A stretch of DNA of 64,000 nt from Maratus speciosus (Eukaryota; Arthropoda; Arachnida; Araneae; Salticidae), in assembly GCA_963932465.1 (NCBI GenBank), contig OZ010799.1, forward strand, positions 163,986,761 to 164,050,760, in the 5' to 3' direction. Positions 57,260 through 64,000 of this stretch are shown here, piece by piece. A program made the translations under genes and the position numbers. The notes beneath the pieces are model-generated. The model made no database searches and had not been told where the DNA came from. It saw nothing but the letters and a program-made list of their open reading frames with translations. How positions within the stretch are numbered: position 1 is the stretch's first letter; the number at the start of each line of letters is the position of its first letter.

Positions 57260-57840
57260 TATGAATAATGAGCTAAGCTCAGAATATTTGTGCAACTGCT
57301 AAAACAGTGTGGAATGAGAACTATACAAAACATTTAAAATCTACATGACACTTAAAATACACATGACGTTTAAACACTAAAACGTTGTTTAAAACTTCAC
57401 AACGGTTTCAACCAAAATACTCTCCTTTCTCAAGAGATACTAAGGATGCACTGAAGAAAGCTAACCTTCCAACTCAATGAGGAATGGAGGGTAAACGTGA
57501 AAGAGAAATAGGGACAAAAGAGAGAAAACCAGGGTCGACACTAGTAACTTTCCCCCCACCCCCTCTGATTTTCTCTAGTTTGTCCCTATTTCTCTTTCAC
57601 GTTTTTTCTCCATACATCATTGAGCTGGAAGGTGAGCCTTCGTCAGTGCATCCTTAGTATCCCTTGAGAAAGGCCAATTATTTTGGTTGAAACCGTTGTG
57701 AAGTTTTAAACATCGTTTTAGTGTTTAAACGTCATGCATATTTTAAGTGTCATGTAGATTTTAAATGTTTTGCATAGTTCTCATTCCACACTGTTTTCGC
57801 AATCGTGTAAATATTGTGAGCTTAGCTCATTCTTCGTATA
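57260..57840. repeat. ~580-bp imperfect palindrome
   Basis: The left arm (57260 to about 57535) and right arm (about 57565 to 57840) are reverse complements at roughly 85-90% by eye. Shared: ATGAGCTAAGCTC, ACAGTGTGGAATGAGAACTA, ACTAAGGATGCACTGA and TGAAAGAGAAATAGGGACAA. The centre is CCCCCCACCCCCTC-like. No coding capacity. Confidence 0.88.
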
Positions 57841-58024
57841 TTTTTACTATTTTTAAAGTTTTAATTTACACCTTTTAGCAATTAAAATTAATACACTATT
57901 ACAAGATGTTAATTTTCTATAAAATCCTGTGTTTTTAAATGTAAGAAAAAAACACATTGTTGCAACTTAACACCACCTATGTTTTTTTATTACTTTTAAA
58001 ACATAGTCATTTTTTTCCATTGAG

Positions 58025-58062
<38 letters not shown>

Positions 58063-58710
58063 TGTGTAGATAATGCTATTTCTAATCAGGTTTAAACTAA
58101 TATCTAAGTGACAGGTTTATTCTATTGCTCTTTGCGCGATCTAGAAGAACCACATTATATTTTATGTACAGTCATTTCGTGTTTTAAATTAAGATGAGGG
58201 AAATTATCATTATTTTAAAATATATTGTCTTTAATCTGTAACGAAAAATGAAAATAACTGGAAAAGTTGAATTATGCAGATTAAGTTTCAAACTTATCAC
58301 AACATATGTGAACATGCAGAGTATAATGTTTCCAATGAAAATTATGATGTATAAATATTTATTTTCATAAAATATCTAATAACCATTTTTTAATCAAATC
58401 AAAGTATGAAACCAAAAATTAAAACGCGATCGAATTCTTCTATATATCCTGTATAAAAAACGTAAAATAAATTTACAAGTTTCAATAACATTTTTATTTT
58501 CAGTATTTTCTTTTATTTGGTCTATATCATGAAATCTGTCACATAGTCATGTTAAAGTGTCTGTACTATATTAGTATTATTATACATTTTTTTTTCAATA
58601 TTTCGTATAGATAAAAAGTCGCAGTGCGTTGCATAAACACTGGTAATACAAAATCCAGGGAGGGTATTTTAGAAAGGATCTGATAGTGATCTGCAGTTGT
58701 GGCCGCATTT
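57841..58710. other. AT-rich spacer with long poly(T)
   Basis: A run of 36 T occupies 58027-58062. Otherwise nothing recognised. Confidence 0.6.
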
Positions 58711-58974
58711 TTAACCTTCTCACCGCCGCGAATATCCGTTCACTAAGCTGTAGGTTTCACTATATCAGAATCATTTTTTAAATTAATATAATTCTACAAA
58801 TATAACGCAGTTTTAAAACATTTTGTTATGATTATTACTCTCACGGCTTATACTCTGTTACGTAATTAAATTTTTTATGTCATGTTAGAAAAATAAACTT
58901 ATTTGAGACTTTTAAAAAATTAAGGAAAAACAACATTATAATTCTGCCCTTTTGCTCGGCGGTCAGGGGGTTAA
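58711..58974. mobile_element. TTAA-flanked MITE
   Basis: 264 bp. TTAACCTTCTCACCGCCG versus CGGCGGTCAGGGGGTTAA at the ends. Non-coding AT-rich interior. Confidence 0.7.
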
Positions 58975-59945
58975 AAATGGAGATTATATACAATAAGTTA
59001 AGATAAGGAATAAGTTAAGCTAAGAAATTTTTAAAACACATTATTCTTGCAAGACAATAAAAATATATATATAAATATAAGAAGCAACCGATTCAATTCT
59101 GTCAGCAGGGCGCCTGTGATAAGTCACCAAGTATTGTTTCGTTTGGCGTTATTTGAATTGTGACCTTTCCTGTGATTCATTTCGCACTGGTTTCCAGGCT
59201 TTTACTTCGCGCGTTATGATTGAAATGTTGTTGCGTCATTTGAATATTTTTGCGTAACTGACTTCGTTTTATATTACGCATGTTTGGGACTTGCCGAAAA
59301 GAGAGCAAGAAACTGTAAATGTTTGTACTGCAAAACATTAAGAGGAGCGTTTCAATCATTTCAAGGTTTAGCATTTCTTGACAGTGGAGTTTATACTTGA
59401 AAATCGAAAGGCTTTGGGGCAGCAAGAGTTGGCTGGTCGTTTAGTGTCTTATTCAGGTCTGCCTCAGGAAACTATTTTTTAATTCTATTTAGCTCCACTT
59501 TTTCTAAACAAAATAAGATTATATAGGCTTTAACAACATTTGGAAGACAGATATATTACAGAATGTATTTTTAAAAAATAGTGGTGCAAACAGAATATAA
59601 AAATAGTTTTCTGTGGCAGCCCTATATTTAGATGAGTTTATGTGGAGCAGGAAATCTGAGGATCCATTTTCACAGATTTTAAGTAATTAAAAAATTTTGG
59701 GGATGTTCAATAACGTGAGTTGGTGTTTCATATTTTCATTATGAAATAAATCCTTTGTAGTTTATGTTATGTTTTGTTTATACAAATATTTCTGTTAACA
59801 TATTTTATTTATTAAGTAAATGTTTTAATATATTTTAATACAGTATCGAAAAATTGGGCAGTTTATAAAATTAATATACTTTTTCGTTATTGTGGCGGAT
59901 ATTGAAATGCATTTAGATATATTCTCGGATTTAACATATCCATGC
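58975..59945. other. No gene recognised
   Basis: The 82-aa minus ORF at 59177-59425 has no recognisable domain. The sequence is less AT-rich than average near 59100-59450, but no coding evidence was found. Confidence 0.4.
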
Positions 59946-60205
59946 ATTTTAGAGACTGCTGCACAACGATTTTCATGCTTCCAGTGATGTTTTTCTTTGG
60001 TTTAATGGATGCTTAGGCTCATACATCGCTTTATGATTGCTGTTTTAACGAATTTCATAAATTTTAGTGACTGCTGCATAACAAATTTCATGAATACAGT
60101 GACGTTTGTTTCGGTTTCATGGATGGTTAACGCTAGTACATGTGATTGAAGTTTTAACAAATTTCATACATTTTAGAGACAGCTGCACAAGGATTTGGTG
60201 AGAAA
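59946..60205 (+). repeat. Tandem repeat, ~112 bp x 2.3
   Basis: Units start with ATTTTAGAGACTGCTGCA at 59946, 60061 and 60170 (periods 115 and 109). Shared: TTTCATG, CAGTGAYGTTT, GGTTTMATGGATG and TTTTAACRAATTTCATA. Confidence 0.8.
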
Positions 60206-61635
60206 AATGGTTGTCGAGATTTTAGCGTTCAGTGGCGCTCGGCTTACAGAAAGGTGACTAGCAATTTAGAAATTTAATAATTCAAAATATTAAATATTTA
60301 AAAATAACTTTCAACTAAGGTTAAAGAAAGAAAAAAAACAGTATTTTTTTTTAAAGGGACAGTCCTCCCTCGCCAGCGAAACTCCATTCAAAATGAATTT
60401 GAAGCAAATAAATTTAAAAGAGAAAAGATATCTAAAAATTTACTACTATGGTGGATTCATTGTTACAAAAGAGGGGGGGGGGGATTCAAACTAATTTTAA
60501 GTGAAAGACAACTATGTTCAGCGGTGCACAAATGTTAATTTATATGACAATTTGAAGGGAATATATGTGAGTAAAAAGGAAAGGGATTCCCCAGGTTAAT
60601 TGCTACCACTGTTAATGACGTCATTGTTACTCACGCACATGTTTTTGCTTTAGCATAGAGATAAGTGTATGCTATATATAAACAATTTCTAATCTAATTT
60701 CATTTTAATGAATCGTTGTATAAGTACTTAAATTAATTATAATGAAAGGATTGATAAACGAATGTAAAATCAATAGTAATAAGAAATAATAATAGCAAAA
60801 TAATACATTTAATGTATTTAAATAATTATTCAAGGAATAATTTAAAAAACAAGTTCCTAACTCCAGTCTACAATAAGCCAGGTATAGGTAATTTGGTACA
60901 ACCCCAGAGAAATGTATTTTGTTCTCCGATATGGGGATCTAGAAAATGGTTCAAATTATTAACCGCCGTCTATGCGGAAAATGCTAATTTAGGTGGACCA
61001 AAATCAATTTTAAAAATTCTTCAGTATCTAACAAGGGAACCACTTTTGGTTTCGCTCGCACCTAGCATTGAGATTTGGTGCATTTTAAAGCCCTATATTA
61101 TGAAGTTTGAGAATCGATAGAATTTTTCTGTTAAAATAATATTTCTTGATTTTACAGCAGCATAACTTTCGGAAAATGCAATTTTCGAGACCACTTATCG
61201 GATTATTAACATTGAATTTTTTTAAAGAAAAGCATTTAAAAATAAAAATTAGTTAATAATAAGTATAAAATATTTAAAAAAGTTCGAAAATTCCTTCAAA
61301 AACTCACGAATTTGATTTTGAAAAATTGCAACATTATATTCATATTTTTGGCGGGGAAACAGTTGGCGTTTACTTTCAAAAGTAGAGCTTTCACGGCAAC
61401 CCTAGCCAAATGTCATAGCTGAATTTGTAATGGCTAGAAATTGCAATGTCCGATATATTTAGCAACAGTAATTTTTCTAAATTGTGTAAAAATATTAATT
61501 TACTTTAGGATTACTTTTACCAAAAGACCATTTAATACAGCAACATTTCATTTTAAACATTCGAAATTTTATTCCATTCGATTTCAAAAGAAAATTATTT
61601 GCTTATTTTCTATTTCACTACACTCTAAATTAAAA
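60206..61635. other. No gene recognised
   Basis: AT-rich with a G10 run near 60473. The 102-aa ORF at 60812-61120 is not recognised and has no supporting context. Confidence 0.45.
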
Positions 61636-61845
61636 TGTCTGAAATTCAGTCACTTAAGTGTCTGAAACGGAGTGTTCAATTTTCAGACATTTTAAAATGT
61701 CTGAATTTTTAAGACACTTGTATGTGTCTGAATTTCAGTCATTTAAGTGTCTTAAACTAGAGTGTTCAAATTTCAGACATTTCAAAATGTCTTAATTTTT
61801 AAGACACTTGTATGTGTCTGAATTTCACACATTTGAAATGTCTGA
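61636..61845 (+). repeat. Dyad-rich tandem repeat, ~89 bp x 2.3
   Basis: Each unit holds several palindromes: CACTTAAGTG, AGACATTTTAAAATGTCT (perfect 18-mer in unit 1) and GACACTTGTATGTGTC. Period 89 bp judged from TCAGTCACTTAAG at 61646 and TCAGTCATTTAAG at 61735. Confidence 0.85.
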
Positions 61846-61917
61846 TTTGCGTCCATGTTTGACCCACCTCTCACTTGTTGGCAATAGGCAGACATTTTTT
61901 TTATCACTTAAAAAAAA

Positions 61918-62072
61918 AATAATAAGCATTATACGTAGCCATGATTGGACCACCTGCAATACTCGGAAAATATTTGACCATAAAACAGGGGTAATAATAA
62001 TAAGCATTATACGTAGCCATGATTGGACCACCTTCAATACTGGGAAAATATTTTACCATAAATCAGGGGTAC
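61918..62072 (+). repeat. Tandem duplication, ~77 bp x 2
   Basis: AATAAGCATTATACGTAGCC and ATGATTGGACCACC recur in both units, followed by GGAAAATATTT and CAGGGGTA. Confidence 0.88.
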
Positions 62073-63130
62073 GTTTGTTTCAGAAGCAGGGCGTGATTAA
62101 ACCACAGGCAAACTGGGTCATGACCCCCCTCCCTTCTAAATTTAGGGGGGCACAAACAGGGTATGCAATTTTCGTAAAGCTGATAATTTAATTCTCTTTC
62201 GACCTTGTATTAATTATGATTAATATTTTTAACTTCTAGAGTAGAATAAGGTTAAAAACAAAATATATATTTGTCTAAATACAGTAAAACCTATCAATAG
62301 TGAGCACCTCAGAATCACGGAATTCGTCCGCTATTCGGAAATATTTGCTTTTCTGAGGTAAAAGTATACAACAATGCATGCGGTGAGAATTGAAAAATGG
62401 TTTTACTAAATAGAGATATTCTTTCTTGGGAGTGTCCGTTATGGAGGTTTTACCGTAAAACTTTCATAACGGACAATTTTATTTAGCGACGACTCACCTT
62501 TTCCAATTTGTAACTCATACATAAATATATATATTGCTTCTCTGAGGTAACTCAGAGAAGCAAACACCTTCGAATAGCGGACAAATTCAGCATTCCGGAG
62601 ATGCTTGCCTTTGAGATATTTTACTGTATTTAGATAAATCTATTTTTTATTTTTAATCTTATTATAACCTAAAAATTCAAAATATTTACTATAATCACAG
62701 TACAATGTTGAAACAGATTCAAAATGTAAGCAGAAAGTGGTGGCGGTGGAGGAGGGTGGGGGGGGGGAGCACTGCCCAGTTTTCTCGTGATTTAATCAAA
62801 TCCTGCATCTGCAAAAAAATCAGACCTGTATTACTGTTCGTTAATAGAGGTGTCCAGTAGTCTGGAGTGTCCGTTAAGGAGGCTAATGAACATTCCCGAA
62901 TAGCAGTCACCTTTTTCTAGCGAGCACCTTTTAAATCTTACTATACTACTCTAAAAGTTAAAAATATTCATAATAAGACGTGCAATTTCGAAAGAGATAT
63001 AAAGTATCAGGTTTACAAAAATTGCATACCAAATTCCTCCCCCCCCCCCCAAAAAAAAAAAAATCCGGGGAAGGTTTCCATGCGCAGTTTGCCCATGCTT
63101 GATTATGTCCAGCTTCCGGAATCAAACCAA
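62065..63130. repeat. Nested inverted repeat complex
   Basis: The outer arms, about 62065-62265 and 62930-63130, are inverted relatives: GGTATGCAATTTTCGTAAA / TTTACAAAAATTGCATACC, CTAGAGTAGAATAAGG-type and CAGGCAAACTGG / CAGTTTGCCCATG. An inner pair flanks 62270-62640 (GTCTAAATACAGTAAAA / TTTTACTGTATTTAGAT). Small pogo-type elements fill the centre. Confidence 0.68.
62282..62455. mobile_element. pogo/Tigger-like MITE
   Basis: 174 bp. CAGTAAAACCTATC on the left and GTTATGGAGGTTTTACCG on the right, TA on both sides. The AGTCCGTTA..GAGGTTTTACTG end recurs near 63165 and 63325, so at least two further fragments of the family follow. Confidence 0.65.
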
Positions 63131-64000
63131 CCCTGCTATATGTTTTGCTAAATAGAGGAGTCCGTTACAGAGGTTTTACTGTAGATATTTACACTAAAAC
63201 ATCCGTAAGGAACATTTTCGAATAGAGGACACATCTATTCCCAACACCTATAAATCTGCACATTTTTACTTCTCAGTAACGGATTAATTCCGTGCTCTCA
63301 AGGTTTTACTATTTAGAGGTTTTACTGTATATTAATTTATATATATATTCGAAATCATAAAAATTGATTCATTTTTGGTGGCAGAATAATACATTTGCTT
63401 CAAATGAATTCAAGGTCCATCGGGTAAGATTAATCAATAATATTTTGCAAAATTACTTTAATCACATGAATCGAAACATGCAAACTAACGAATTAATAAT
63501 TCATACACGATAAGTTACAACATAAATTGAACAGCAACAAAAATGATGTGTGTTGCGAAGCACAGTATCAAACACACACATACAACTCCACCCCCATCCC
63601 CCCCCATAAAAAACAGATTTAACTTTTAATTGCTTTCTTTTTAAATAGTTTCATGATTTTTTTTTTACCACCAGATATATATAAAAAATTCTTTTGAAGG
63701 AAAAAAAAACTAAAAATTTTTTTTTTTATTAACATCACAGTAAATTTTTTTTATTTAACTTTCATTTATTTATTAATTAAAAAATAATAATTTTGTGAAA
63801 ATATATACACAAACAGCAAAAACATAAGAATAATAGTTTTTTAAAGTCACGTTATCTTCCTAAAATATTAAATATCATTGATACCAATCAGTAGGCATTA
63901 GTGATATTAGTCGTCTCGATTATTAGAGTATAACTGTGTTTTAATAATTGGTTTATTTAGATTAGAAGTTTTATTACAAAAATGAAAACCCCTTTAGAAA
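63131..64000. other. Non-coding end of window
   Basis: pogo-type end fragments occur near 63165-63185 and 63295-63330; (CA)n and C-runs lie near 63570-63605. Nothing else recognised. Confidence 0.5.

Noticed and set aside
59177..59425. 82-aa minus ORF in less AT-rich DNA
   Set aside because: No motif, no convincing context; kept only as unexplained sequence.
60812..61120. 102-aa ORF, possibly a host exon
   Set aside because: No family recognised and no splice or neighbour evidence; length is within chance for this window.

Overview
This 64-kb window is AT-rich eukaryotic DNA dominated by mobile elements. I found no convincing single-copy host gene. The repeat mix points to an arthropod genome, possibly a chelicerate such as a spider: Tc1/mariner transposase of the DD41D type, classic mariner relics, an I/R1-group LINE with RNase H, hAT-, pogo- and Helitron-like fragments, tRNA-derived repeats, and many small TTAA-flanked elements. 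The taxon is an inference; no host marker gene is present to confirm it.

Layout. 0-20 kb: AT-rich DNA with a foldback element, several TTAA-flanked MITEs, a decayed mariner transposase (1.75-2.16 kb), a TA-flanked 1.26-kb element, a mariner-type MITE (11.6 kb) and several dispersed repeat families. 20.08-23.06 kb: a complete Tc1/mariner-superfamily transposon with TA duplications, unusually long (~560 bp) terminal inverted repeats and an intact 358-aa DD41D transposase. 23.1-23.7 kb: a possible solo LTR. 24.43-29.24 kb: the most striking locus, a tandem array of about 15 units of ~323 bp (2 inverted, 13 direct). Each unit carries a 71-nt tRNA-like gene with A and B boxes, a TATA box 31 bp upstream and a T-run pol III terminator. 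29.3-34.2 kb: a 1.7-kb element with repeated subterminal motifs, an hAT MITE with a perfect 8-bp duplication, and more TTAA MITEs.

34.28-46.12 kb: one LINE bounded by a 14-bp target-site duplication. It has a gag-like ORF1 with three zinc knuckles and an ORF2 (endonuclease, reverse transcriptase, RNase H, C-terminal Cys/His motif). ORF2 is broken by a one-base frameshift and by ~5.2 kb of foreign DNA inside RNase H. That insert starts with a ~1.15-kb near-perfect palindrome and also holds tandem Helitron-like termini, a pogo/Tigger-like element and a tRNA-derived SINE. 46-64 kb: dispersed repeats, a second DD41D transposase relic, further TTAA MITEs, a 580-bp palindrome at 57.5 kb, a dyad-rich tandem repeat at 61.7 kb and a nested inverted-repeat complex at 62-63 kb.

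How the parts relate. The intact transposase could in principle act on its own TIRs. The LINE is dead as a unit. The tRNA-like array has all the signals expected of pol III transcription, but its anticodon loop lacks U33, so it looks like an amplified tRNA-like or small-RNA gene rather than a normal decoding tRNA. Boundaries were placed by reading terminal repeats and target duplications by eye; identities are approximate, and no database search was possible.
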